From: Mycobacteriaceae bacterium
Lineage (GTDB): Bacteria; Actinomycetota; Actinomycetes; Mycobacteriales; Mycobacteriaceae
Direction of reading: 5' to 3'
Assembly: GCA_019242135.1 (NCBI GenBank)
Contig: JAFAWC010000092.1
Span: forward strand, 1 to 8,443
Length of the DNA stretch: 8,443 nucleotides
The notes beneath the pieces are model-generated. The model did not search any database, had not been told where the DNA came from, and worked only from the letters and a program-made list of their open reading frames with translations. Below, piece by piece: positions 1-6,211 of this stretch (positions are counted from its first letter, which is position 1; each line of letters starts with the position of its first letter). Position numbers and translations under genes: made by a program.

Positions 1-743
1 GCGAAAACCCGCCGGAACGGGAACAACGTGCCGTGCGGGCCCGGCGGATACGCCTGTCGAAGTTCCGCCCCAAGCTCGGCAACGAATTGCGGCGCATCCG
101 AGGCCGACAGCGCGGCCAGTATCGGCCGCAAGCCCGTCCCGCGAATCCATTCCAGTACCGGGTCTTCGCCGTGCAGCACGTGGATATATGTCGTTTCCCA
201 CACGTCGGCGTCAAGACCGGCGGCGAGCAGCACCTCCGCGTATGACGTTGGCGAGCCGACGGCGATAGGGGCCACAGCGCCTTCCAGCCTGTCCGCCCAC
301 CGGTCGGAGCAGGCGAGCCGACGCATCAGGGTGTGCGATGGCGAATCGAAGTTCCCCGGTACCTGCACGGCCACCCAGCCGCCGCTCGGCAACACCGACG
401 ACCACCGTGCCAGCAGCTGCTGATGCTGCGGAACCCAGTGCAGTGCAGCGTTGCTCACGATGACGTCGACGTCGGCGGCCGGCTGCCACTCCGCGGCGTC
501 GGCCACCCGAAATGTCACACCGGGTATGCCTGCGGCGTCGGCGATCATTTCCGGGGATGAGTCGAAGCCCTCCACGATCGCCTGCGGCCACCGTTCGGCC
601 AGCGTCGCGGTGAGATGACCCTGGCCGCAACCGATGTCGACGATATGGCGGGGCGCGACGGCGAAAATCCGCGAAGTCAGATCGAAAAACGGTCGGTCAC
701 GCTCGGCGGAGAACCGACTGTACTGCGCGGGGTCCCATCGCAC
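1..743 (-). CDS. tam: Trans-aconitate 2-methyltransferase, 3' end outside window
   Basis: Class I SAM-dependent methyltransferase that should methylate trans-aconitate, a by-product of the aconitase reaction, to its monomethyl ester in the cytoplasm. The reading frame starts at GTG 743 and runs off the left edge after about 247 codons; as I recall the family is about 255-261 residues, so only about a dozen are missing. The N-terminus (VRWDPAQYSRF) matches the Tam opening WDPxxYxxF. SAM motif I is VDIGCGQGHL at residues 35-44, an acidic residue follows in EGFDSS, and NAALHWV plus the C-terminal GPHGTLFPFRRVF are Tam-like. The start is fixed by an in-frame TAG only four codons upstream (753-755), with no other start codon between. 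It is divergent from the lipoprotein gene and probably leaderless (see 744-795). A related small-acid methyltransferase is the main alternative, but the family call is strong. Confidence 0.88.
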   Translation of the reverse strand, partial: MRWDPAQYSRFSAERDRPFFDLTSRIFAVAPRHIVDIGCGQGHLTATLAERWPQAIVEGFDSSPEMIADAAGIPGVTFRVADAAEWQPAADVDVIVSNAALHWVPQHQQLLARWSSVLPSGGWVAVQVPGNFDSPSHTLMRRLACSDRWADRLEGAVAPIAVGSPTSYAEVLLAAGLDADVWETTYIHVLHGEDPVLEWIRGTGLRPILAALSASDAPQFVAELGAELRQAYPPGPHGTLFPFRRVF

Positions 744-795
744 GAGAAAACCCTAACGAACCCGCGATAACGGGCGGCCGGATTAGGGTCAGCGA
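744..795. promoter_or_regulatory. Divergent, probably leaderless promoter pair between tam and the lipoprotein gene
   Basis: This 52-bp gap separates two start codons that point away from each other. TAGGGT occurs on the plus strand at 784-789 and on the minus strand at 755-750. Each hexamer ends exactly 6 bp before the adjacent start codon (ATG 796 and GTG 743). TAGGGT fits the mycobacterial -10 consensus TANNNT, and a 6-bp spacing would place transcription initiation on the first base of each start codon, giving leaderless mRNAs. The hexamers form an inverted repeat (ACCCTAA 750-756 with TTAGGGT 783-789), and a smaller dyad CCCG/CGGG (761-764, 771-774) lies between them. No good -35 is visible on either strand. 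The alternative reading is that AGGG is a weak Shine-Dalgarno sequence about 7-8 nt before each start. Confidence 0.5.
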
Positions 796-1158
796 ATGCC
801 CCGACACCACCTCCCCTTCTCAGTGTTCATGCTGCTTGCGGTCGCCGCGTTGACAGTCATCCCCTCCTGCTCGACAAAGAAACCACCTCAACAGACCACA
901 CCCCCGTCGACGACCTCCGCACCACCGCAGCCCCACGGCGTGTACGAGCAGTGCCTCACCCAGCACGGTGTGCCCTCCCCGGCCGCCGGGCCGGCGCCCG
1001 GCCCGAGCATCGAGCCGCAGGGTCCACTCCCCGGGCCGGTCGAGGGCACCTCTACCACACCGCCGCCGCCGCCCGGCGTCGACCAGACCACCTGGGATAA
1101 CGCGCAGAAAGCCTGTGCGTCGCTGCAGTCAACCGCGCCGACGACCACGGGTCCGTGA
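796..1158 (+). CDS. Small proline-rich lipoprotein of unknown function (CxxxHGVP type)
   Basis: A 120-residue protein predicted to be exported and lipid-anchored. A basic N-terminus (MPRHH) precedes a hydrophobic stretch at about 8-22 and then IPSC, an acceptable lipobox with Cys25 as the lipidated residue. The mature part begins with a Thr/Pro/Ser-rich linker (27-47). Two further cysteines follow: C53 in YEQCLTQHGVP and C107 in WDNAQKACASL, separated by a Pro/Gly-rich stretch (60-94). This pattern, a Cys-x3-HGVP segment and a later W..A..AC..L helix, recalls a family of small actinobacterial exported proteins with CMRxHGVPxFPDP motifs, but the FPDP part is missing here, so the link is inferred. 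C53 and C107 could form a disulfide. It is divergent from tam and 55 bp upstream of the alpha/beta hydrolase in the same direction. I do not assign a function. Confidence 0.75.
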   Translation: MPRHHLPFSVFMLLAVAALTVIPSCSTKKPPQQTTPPSTTSAPPQPHGVYEQCLTQHGVPSPAAGPAPGPSIEPQGPLPGPVEGTSTTPPPPPGVDQTTWDNAQKACASLQSTAPTTTGP

Positions 1159-1174
1159 GATAGCATCCGGTTAG

Positions 1175-1190
1175 CGGGTCTAGCGACCCG
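1175..1190 (+). other. Short hairpin in the gap before the alpha/beta hydrolase
   Basis: CGGGTC (1175-1180) and GACCCG (1185-1190) form a perfect 6-bp stem around a TAGC loop, 16 bp after the lipoprotein stop codon. There is no T-tract, so it is either a weak intrinsic terminator of the mycobacterial kind or a leader structure. A TANNNT hexamer (TAGCAT, 1161-1166) just upstream would put a start site near 1173, so the hairpin would sit at the very 5' end of the hydrolase mRNA. Both readings are tentative. Confidence 0.3.
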
Positions 1191-1213
1191 ACGACCAGAA
1201 AGGCCAGCCGGCA

Positions 1214-2410
1214 ATGACGTCACCCGCTGACCCCGTTGATCCTCCCGTACCCGTCCCGAACGTTCCGGGCGCCGACGCCGATTTTCGCGGCCTGCCCGAC
1301 CGCTCGGAACTCACCTTCGGCCAGAAACTGATCGTCGACGCTTCGGCCACCGCCGACATCGGGTTGCGCACGTTCGTGGCCTCGATCGTCGGGGCGGCGA
1401 TGCTTCCCCCGATCGCAGCGGAGCTCGTCGGCCGTTCCCGCACCACCCGCGAGCGCACCCAGATGGGTTTCTACGCCGACGTGGCCGCCGCCCACGACCC
1501 CGTCAAGTCGTTTCCGGCGCCAACCGAGCCGCCCCGGATCTACTCCCGGCCGGCCAACCCGGTCGCGGAATGGATCGCGCACGGCCGGGTGCACAACATC
1601 CAGTTCGCCAGCAGCTTCGAGCCGATCAACCCGGCCATGCGCAAGCGATGGGCGGCCCTTCAGCGCAACAACGTGGTCCGGGCCCAACACTGGCGACACG
1701 AGGACGGGCCGCATCCCACCCTGTGCCTGATCCACGGCTTCATGGGCTCGCCGTATCTGCTCAACGGGCTCTGGATGTCGTTGCCCTGGTTTTACCGATC
1801 GGGTTACGACGTACTGCTCTACACCCTGCCGTTTCACGGTCGCCGCGCCGAAAAATATTCTCTGTTCAGCGGGTACGGCTATTTCGCCAGCGGCTTGACG
1901 GGCTTCGCTGAGGCCATGGCTCAAGCCGTGCACGACTTCCGGTCGATCGTGGACTACCTCAGGTTCACCGGGGTGGACCGGATCGCGCTCACCGGCATCT
2001 CGCTGGGCGGCTACACGACGGCTCTGATCGCCGCCGTCGAGGACCGAATCGACGCCGTCATCCCCAACGTGCCGGTGGTCTCCATCGAAGCGGAGCTCAA
2101 AGACTGGTTCCCGGCGAGCACGTTGTTCACGTTGGGCCGCAAGCTCGGTCACCTCAGCCTCGAGGATTTCGTGGCCGCCTCGGCCTTCCACTCGCCGCTG
2201 AATTACCGGCCGCTCGTTCCGCGCGACCGTCGGCTCATCATCACCGGCCTCGGCGACCGCCTCGCACCACCCCAACAGGCCGAGATGCTGTGGCACCACT
2301 GGGATCGCTGCGCCTTGCACTGGTTCCCGGGCAACCACATCCTGCACGTCAGCCAGCCGGAATACCTGCGCCGCATGACACGGTTCCTGCGCAATTTCAT
2401 GTTCGACTAG
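1214..2410 (+). CDS. Alpha/beta hydrolase, ABHD18-like
   Basis: A 398-residue alpha/beta hydrolase, probably an esterase or lipase of unknown substrate. The catalytic parts are clear: HGFMGSPY at 174-181 supplies the oxyanion hole, GISLGG at 261-266 is the nucleophile elbow with Ser263, GDRLAPP at 347-353 gives the acid Asp348, and GNHILHV at 373-379 gives His375. LPFHGRR (205-211) and IPNVPVVS (283-290) are also conserved in the bacterial relatives I recall, and the overall layout resembles the ABHD18/DUF2048 branch. About 165 residues precede the hydrolase core, with a mildly hydrophobic Ala-rich segment at 50-72 that might touch the membrane; there is no convincing signal peptide. ATG 1214 is preceded by AGAAAGG (1197-1203) at a 10-nt spacing, which supports this start. 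mgtC follows after 45 bp, so the two are probably co-transcribed. Confidence 0.85.
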   Translation: MTSPADPVDPPVPVPNVPGADADFRGLPDRSELTFGQKLIVDASATADIGLRTFVASIVGAAMLPPIAAELVGRSRTTRERTQMGFYADVAAAHDPVKSFPAPTEPPRIYSRPANPVAEWIAHGRVHNIQFASSFEPINPAMRKRWAALQRNNVVRAQHWRHEDGPHPTLCLIHGFMGSPYLLNGLWMSLPWFYRSGYDVLLYTLPFHGRRAEKYSLFSGYGYFASGLTGFAEAMAQAVHDFRSIVDYLRFTGVDRIALTGISLGGYTTALIAAVEDRIDAVIPNVPVVSIEAELKDWFPASTLFTLGRKLGHLSLEDFVAASAFHSPLNYRPLVPRDRRLIITGLGDRLAPPQQAEMLWHHWDRCALHWFPGNHILHVSQPEYLRRMTRFLRNFMFD

Positions 2411-2455
2411 CGTGTCCGCCCGCCCGTAGGGCGCCACCGCGGGAAGATTTCAGTC

Positions 2456-3184
2456 ATGACCATGCCCGCCCTGGAGCTGTTGTTGCGCGTCGGGCTGGCC
2501 ACCCTGCTCGGCGTCGCCATCGGCATCGAACGGCAGTGGCGAGCCCGGATGGCCGGACTGCAGACGATGGCACTGGTCAGCATGGGCGCCGCACTGTTCC
2601 TGATCCTCGGCGCCTACACCTTTCACCGTGAGCAGGACCCAACCCGGGTGGCCGCGCAGATCGTCACCGGGATCGGTTTTCTCGGCGCCGGCGTCATCAT
2701 GAAACAGGGTGCCGCGGTGACCGGGTTGAACACCGCGGCAACGCTGTGGGCGACCGCCGCGGTGGGCGCGCTGGCCGGGGCCTGGATGTGGCGCGAGGCG
2801 GTGACCGGCGCCGCCATCATCATCGCCGGCAACACCTTGCTGTTCCCGCTGGCCGCGCGAATGGACCGGGTCCGGTCGAAAGCGGGACGTGAGCACGCCC
2901 CCGCCGAGTACCTATTCGAAGTCGAGTGCACATCCGACGCGGAGCCGCGGGTCCGCGGATTGGTCGTCACCGCCCTCACCCAAGCGGAATTCCAGCTCAA
3001 ATCGTTGCGCTCCACAGGCACGACGAACCCGAACGAGATCGCGCTGCGCGCCCAGTTGTCGGCCCCCCGCCGAGAAGACGCGGTGATGGAGGAGACCGTC
3101 AGCACGCTGAGCGTGGATCCCGCGGTCAGGTCGGTGAGCTGGACGGCGCTTCACGACGAAGGCGTCCAGTGGGGCAAACCCTAA
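2456..3184 (+). CDS. mgtC: MgtC/SapB family inner-membrane protein
   Basis: A 242-residue membrane protein of the MgtC/SapB family. Family members are linked to growth at low magnesium and survival inside macrophages, and in Salmonella MgtC acts on the F1Fo ATP synthase. Family signatures seen are GIERQWRARMAGLQTMALV (23-41), the glycine-rich TGIGFLGAGVI (71-81), and TGLNTAATLWATAAVGALAGAW (89-110, described by position). Four to five hydrophobic helices lie at about 5-22, 36-53, 67-82, 95-110 and 115-134. A soluble C-terminal domain (about 150-232) with alternating strands resembles the ACT-like domain of the longer MgtC proteins, including the M. tuberculosis one at a similar length. GGGAAG (2441-2446) lies 9 nt before ATG 2456, favouring it over the ATG at 2462. 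It follows the hydrolase closely and converges with the methyltransferase at a 12-bp gap. No magnesium riboswitch fits upstream. Confidence 0.85.
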   Translation: MTMPALELLLRVGLATLLGVAIGIERQWRARMAGLQTMALVSMGAALFLILGAYTFHREQDPTRVAAQIVTGIGFLGAGVIMKQGAAVTGLNTAATLWATAAVGALAGAWMWREAVTGAAIIIAGNTLLFPLAARMDRVRSKAGREHAPAEYLFEVECTSDAEPRVRGLVVTALTQAEFQLKSLRSTGTTNPNEIALRAQLSAPRREDAVMEETVSTLSVDPAVRSVSWTALHDEGVQWGKP

Positions 3185-3196
3185 GAACCCAGAGAT

Positions 3197-4108
3197 CTAA
3201 GGCTGTTTGCGCGCCGTGACCAGGCTGCCGGAGTACAGCATCTGGCCGCCGTCCGTATCGGGCGGCGGCACCGGCCGTCCCACCTGACAGACGTAGTCGG
3301 CCGCCGATATGGCCGCGGCTTCCCAGCCGTGGTCACCGAACCAGGCCACCGCTTCCCGATGCTGCTCGTTGTAGATGAGTCTGAAGAATGTGCCGGGTGC
3401 CTGTCCCTGCGCGCGCTCCTCGGCTCGCTTGGCCTCAAACGCGTCGGCGGGCATGGGCTGCATCTCCTCAAGCGCCACGTGGCTGCCCGCGACCGCCAAG
3501 GAGTCGATGCCCCCGTACAACTGCTCCTGCGCCGAGGCCGGCAGATACATGAGCAGTCCCTCGGCCAGCCACGCCGACGGCTCGGCTGCATCGAAACCAC
3601 TGTCGCGCAACGCTTTCGGCCAGTCCTCTCGAAGGTCCACGGCCACCTCCCGACGGTCGGTGGTCGGCGCGTCGCCGTGGCCGGTTAGCACCTCGCGTTT
3701 GAACTCCAGGACCTTCGGCTGGTCAAGTTCGAACACCGTGGTGTCCGCGGGCCATCTCAACCGGTAGGCACGCGAATCCAGGCCCGCGGCCAGGATCACG
3801 ATCTGCCGCACGCCGTCGGCGCTGGCGTCCCGCAAGTAGGAGTCGAAGAACCGGGTGCGGGCTCCCGCAAAGCTTTGGAACACCTCGCCGAATTCGCTTT
3901 TCAGCCTGTTGTCCGGCGCCTTTCCGTCGAGCACATCGGCCCAGCTGCCGCCTACTGCGCGGCAGAACACCTCGGCGTACGGATCGACGGCGACCGGGTC
4001 GGCGCGCTGCGCCTCCAGTGCTCGTGCGGCGGCCACGAACAGCGCGGTGGCGCCGACGCTGGTGGTGATGTCCCAAGTGTCATCGTCGGAACGCACCCCG
4101 CCGACCAT
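3197..4108 (-). CDS. SAM-dependent methyltransferase, LCM/TIGR00027 family
   Basis: A 303-residue class I methyltransferase of the leucine-carboxyl-methyltransferase-like family (TIGR00027) that is greatly expanded in mycobacteria; substrates are mostly unknown, often suspected to be carboxyl or hydroxyl groups of lipids or polyketides. The full family layout is present: [15 protein letters not shown] near the N-terminus (8-21), DPYAEVF (42-48), the SAM-binding [11 protein letters not shown] (107-117), [12 protein letters not shown] (126-137), VDLRE (157-161) and EGLLMYLP (183-190). Length is normal for the family. The start at ATG 4108 is preceded by GGTAGG with an 8-nt spacing, a good ribosome-binding site; GTG 4096 is a less likely alternative. 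It lies 14 bp downstream of the oxidoreductase gene, so the two are almost certainly one operon. A TAGGGT at 4125-4120, overlapping the upstream stop codon, could also give it its own short-leader transcript. Confidence 0.9.
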   Translation of the reverse strand: MVGGVRSDDDTWDITTSVGATALFVAAARALEAQRADPVAVDPYAEVFCRAVGGSWADVLDGKAPDNRLKSEFGEVFQSFAGARTRFFDSYLRDASADGVRQIVILAAGLDSRAYRLRWPADTTVFELDQPKVLEFKREVLTGHGDAPTTDRREVAVDLREDWPKALRDSGFDAAEPSAWLAEGLLMYLPASAQEQLYGGIDSLAVAGSHVALEEMQPMPADAFEAKRAEERAQGQAPGTFFRLIYNEQHREAVAWFGDHGWEAAAISAADYVCQVGRPVPPPDTDGGQMLYSGSLVTARKQP

Positions 4109-4122
4109 ACCCGCGACCTACC

Positions 4123-5019
4123 CTACGACCGACCGCCCGGAAACGCCGCCCCCGCCTCCCATGCGGCCAGTGCCCCGACCGCTGACCAGTCCAGGTCGGC
4201 CCCGCCGTTGGCCAGCAGCACCAAGAAGCGGTCGCGCAACAGGCTCGCGATCGGCAACGGCACCTCGAGGTTTTCGGCGGCGGCCAGCACCAGCCGAATG
4301 TCCTTTTGCCCCAGCGGCGCCGCGAAGCCCGGCGGCTGAAAGCGTCCATCGGCGATCAACCCGCCGTACGTCTTATAGACGGGGGCACCGAACAGCGTCG
4401 AGGTGAGCACCTCGAGGTACTGGTGCTTGTCGATGCCGGCCTTGGTGACCAGCGCCATGGCTTCACCGAGCGCCTCGACCACAGAAGCGATCAGAAAGTT
4501 GCCGGTCAGCTTGACCAGGCTCGCCGCCTGCGGCTGGTCGGACACCACGAAGGTGCGCTGCCCGATCGCGTCGAGTGCCTGCGACACCGCCTCGATGCAC
4601 GCCGCGTCGCCCGCCGCGACCACGAAGAGCTTCGCGGCCTCGGCCGCATCCGGGCGCCCGAACACCGGTGCCGCAAGAAAGCCCTGCCCCGCGCCCGCGT
4701 GCGCCCCAGCCAGTCGCTCGCAGAGCGCCACACTGATCGTCGACGACGACACGTGAATGCCGCCGGATTTCAGCGACTGCACAATGCCCGCCTCGCCGAA
4801 CGTGACGGCCTCGACCGCCTCGTCGTGGGCGAGCATCGTGAAAACGACGTCGGCGGCACTGGCCTCAGCGACCGAGCGTGCCGGAACCGCTCCGGCGGTG
4901 GCCAGCGCGTCCACCTTGTCCGCCGACCGGTTATAGACGATGACCTGATGGCCGGCTTTGAGGAGATTTCTGGCCATGCCCGAACCCATGCTTCCCAGCC
5001 CGATGAAGCCGATCTTCAT
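4123..5019 (-). CDS. NAD(P)-dependent beta-hydroxyacid dehydrogenase-type oxidoreductase
   Basis: Oxidoreductase of the 3-hydroxyisobutyrate/6-phosphogluconate dehydrogenase superfamily, 298 residues from ATG 5019. Residues below count from that Met. The N-terminal Rossmann domain opens with KIGFIGLGSMGSGMARNL (2-19); an NR pair after the second strand (VYNRS, 29-33) suggests NADP(H). Lys170 in LVKLTGN (168-174), with Asn174, is the expected catalytic pair, and QKDIRL (238-243) is the conserved KD of the all-helical C-terminal domain. The substrate-binding segment reads APVFGRPDAAEAA, not the classical DAPVSGG, so I would not call it mmsB. In-frame GTG codons at 5028 and 5025 are possible starts, but MKIGFIGLG is the usual family N-terminus; no clear ribosome-binding site decides it. 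It is the first gene of a two-gene operon with the methyltransferase. Confidence 0.87.
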   Translation of the reverse strand: MKIGFIGLGSMGSGMARNLLKAGHQVIVYNRSADKVDALATAGAVPARSVAEASAADVVFTMLAHDEAVEAVTFGEAGIVQSLKSGGIHVSSSTISVALCERLAGAHAGAGQGFLAAPVFGRPDAAEAAKLFVVAAGDAACIEAVSQALDAIGQRTFVVSDQPQAASLVKLTGNFLIASVVEALGEAMALVTKAGIDKHQYLEVLTSTLFGAPVYKTYGGLIADGRFQPPGFAAPLGQKDIRLVLAAAENLEVPLPIASLLRDRFLVLLANGGADLDWSAVGALAAWEAGAAFPGGRS

Positions 5020-5028
5020 GGCCACCAC

Positions 5029-5229
5029 GCTGCCATACGTCCCGAAGTGAACAAATTACTCGTTATCTACCGTTAACTAAGTAGCCGAGCAATGTTGACC
5101 ATGTCCGCCAGAGGTTGTGCAGATACGCACGAGATGATGAGTGAACGGGCGCTTCCGCGTGGCCCGCGGATCGTCCGAGCACACCGCGTCCCGTGGGAGC
5201 AAACACATTGCCAATACCGAACCCAGCAC
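5029..5229. promoter_or_regulatory. Divergent control region between oxidoreductase operon and second hydrolase
   Basis: Roughly 200 bp separate the two divergent genes. The part at 5050-5083 is notably AT-rich for this genome. It holds two near-identical 10-mers in direct repeat, CGTTATCTAC (5061-5070) and CGTTAACTAA (5071-5080), matching at 7 or 8 of 10 positions and spaced one helical turn, with GTTAAC a perfect palindrome inside the second. Candidate -10 hexamers of the TANNNT type are TAATTT on the minus strand (5058-5053) and TACCGT on the plus strand (5068-5073); the latter overlaps the repeat. The remainder (5092-5229) is an open frame continuous with the hydrolase, but it has a lower third-position GC than the gene and is treated here as probable leader. 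No convincing -35 element is visible. Confidence 0.35.
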
Positions 5230-6138
5230 ATGAGTGACATCCGCTTCGTAAGCCTCAACGGCCACCGTGTCGCCTACCGCGACGCCGGCGACCCGGCGGC
5301 CGAGCCGCTGCTTCTGATTCATGGCATGGCCGGCAGCTCGCTCGCATGGCTGCCGCTCTTCGAGCACTTGGCGGCCAAGTACCGCGTGATCGCACCGGAC
5401 CTGCTCGGGCATGGGCAGTCCGACAAACCTCGCGCCGACTACTCGCTGGGCGCGTTCGCGGTCGGGTTGCGCGATTTCCTCGACGCGCTCGATATCCCGG
5501 CGGCCACCCTCGTCGGCCACTCACTGGGCGGTGGCGTCGCGTTGCAGCTCGTCCACCAGCATCGAGAGTATTGCCGACGCCTCGTGCTGGTGAACAGCGG
5601 CGGGTTGGGCACCGATGTCAGCCTGCCGTTGCGTCTGCTTTCGACGCCCAGCGCCGAGTTGCTGCTCCCGGTGGTCGCGTCACGGCCGGCGGTGTACGTG
5701 GGTACCGGGTTGGTTTCGTTGCTCGCGGCCAGCAAAGTGGTGGATTCGCCCCGTGTGCAGGAGCGGTGGCGAAAGTATGCGGCGTTGGCCGACCCGCTCG
5801 GACGCCAGGCCTTCCTGCGGACACTGCGCTCCGTAGTCGATGTCCGGGGCCAAACGGTCTCCGCCATCGATCGGCTGTCGGCGCTGGTTTCGGACGTGCC
5901 GACGCTGATCGTCGCCGGAGCGCGCGACCGGGTGATCCCCTCATGTCATGCCGAGGCGGCCCATGCCGCCTTGCCGGGCAGCCAACTCGAGATCATCGAC
6001 GACGCCGGGCATCATCCGATGCTCGACTGTCCGGCAACCCTCGCCCAGCTGATCGATGAGTTCGTGTCCGCCGATGACGGCTCGGCCCGCCGCAACCGGC
6101 CCGAGCTGTGGCGTCGGCCAGCGCGGCGCGGCGCATAA
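5230..6138 (+). CDS. Alpha/beta fold hydrolase, Rv2715-like
   Basis: A 302-residue hydrolase with all alpha/beta-hydrolase landmarks: oxyanion-hole HGMAGSS (31-37), APDLLGHGQSDKPRADYS (55-72), nucleophile elbow GHSLGG (96-101) with Ser98, acid Asp233 in GARDRVIP (230-237), and His261 in DAGHHP (258-263). The APDLLGHGQSDKPRADYS block is shared with M. tuberculosis Rv2715, and the family resembles meta-cleavage-product hydrolases and haloperoxidase-like esterases; the substrate is unknown. No signal peptide is seen with this start, so it should be cytoplasmic. The frame is open to ATG 5092, which would add 46 residues (348 in total). I prefer ATG 5230 because MSDIRFVSLNGHRVAYRDAG is how related proteins begin and the extra segment is poor coding sequence, yet neither start has a good ribosome-binding site. 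The gene is divergent from the oxidoreductase operon and ends within a 16-bp tandem repeat. Confidence 0.85.
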   Translation: MSDIRFVSLNGHRVAYRDAGDPAAEPLLLIHGMAGSSLAWLPLFEHLAAKYRVIAPDLLGHGQSDKPRADYSLGAFAVGLRDFLDALDIPAATLVGHSLGGGVALQLVHQHREYCRRLVLVNSGGLGTDVSLPLRLLSTPSAELLLPVVASRPAVYVGTGLVSLLAASKVVDSPRVQERWRKYAALADPLGRQAFLRTLRSVVDVRGQTVSAIDRLSALVSDVPTLIVAGARDRVIPSCHAEAAHAALPGSQLEIIDDAGHHPMLDCPATLAQLIDEFVSADDGSARRNRPELWRRPARRGA

Positions 6139-6165
6139 CCGCGCAAACACATAACCGCGCAGACA
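6134..6165 (+). repeat. Two-copy 16-bp tandem repeat over the hydrolase stop codon
   Basis: The unit CATAACCGCGCAAACA (6134-6149) is followed at once by CATAACCGCGCAGACA (6150-6165), identical at 15 of 16 positions. The first copy contains the hydrolase TAA stop codon (6136-6138). The unit length is not a multiple of three, so it looks like a local slippage duplication in the 3' untranslated region and not a coding repeat. Confidence 0.85.
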
Positions 6166-6168
6166 ACA

Positions 6169-6196
6169 GTGCGAGGACCCCTCAGGGTCCCCGCAC
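6169..6196. terminator. Bidirectional hairpin terminator between convergent genes
   Basis: GTGCG (6169-6173) pairs with CGCAC (6192-6196) and GGACCC (6175-6180) with GGGTCC (6185-6190) around a CTCA loop, with a single A-C mismatch between the two stem parts: an 11-bp, GC-rich stem. It lies 30 bp after the hydrolase stop codon on one side and 15 bp after the DUF732 stop codon on the other. There is no run of T on the plus strand and only a weak TGTTGT on the minus strand, as is common for mycobacterial terminators. Confidence 0.7.
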
Positions 6197-6211
6197 GGCG
6201 GTGGTGGGTGC

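Noticed and set aside
28..423. Plus-strand and minus-strand frames over the tam region (also 211-630 minus)
   Set aside because: They overlap the GTG-started tam frame, which carries the full methyltransferase motifs; their translations are Ser/Arg-rich without structure.
1060..1075. CCGCCG triplet run in the lipoprotein gene
   Set aside because: Explained by the coding of the polyproline segment PPPPP; not a separate repeat element.
2421..2433. CGCCC-GTA-GGGCG inverted repeat between the hydrolase and mgtC
   Set aside because: A 5-bp stem with a 3-nt loop is expected by chance at this GC content, and the genes look co-transcribed.
1220..2437. 405-codon open frame on the minus strand across the whole alpha/beta hydrolase
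   Set aside because: It mirrors a confident gene, is full of His, Val, Asp and Arg as expected from the antisense of GC-rich codons, has no recognisable motif and no ribosome-binding site. A shadow frame.
3185..3196. Search for a terminator between mgtC and the methyltransferase
   Set aside because: Only 12 bp with the palindrome AGATCT; no hairpin long enough to call a terminator.
4306..5076. 256-codon plus-strand frame opposite the oxidoreductase
   Set aside because: Arg/His-rich translation with no domain; the opposite strand has an intact catalytic protein family.
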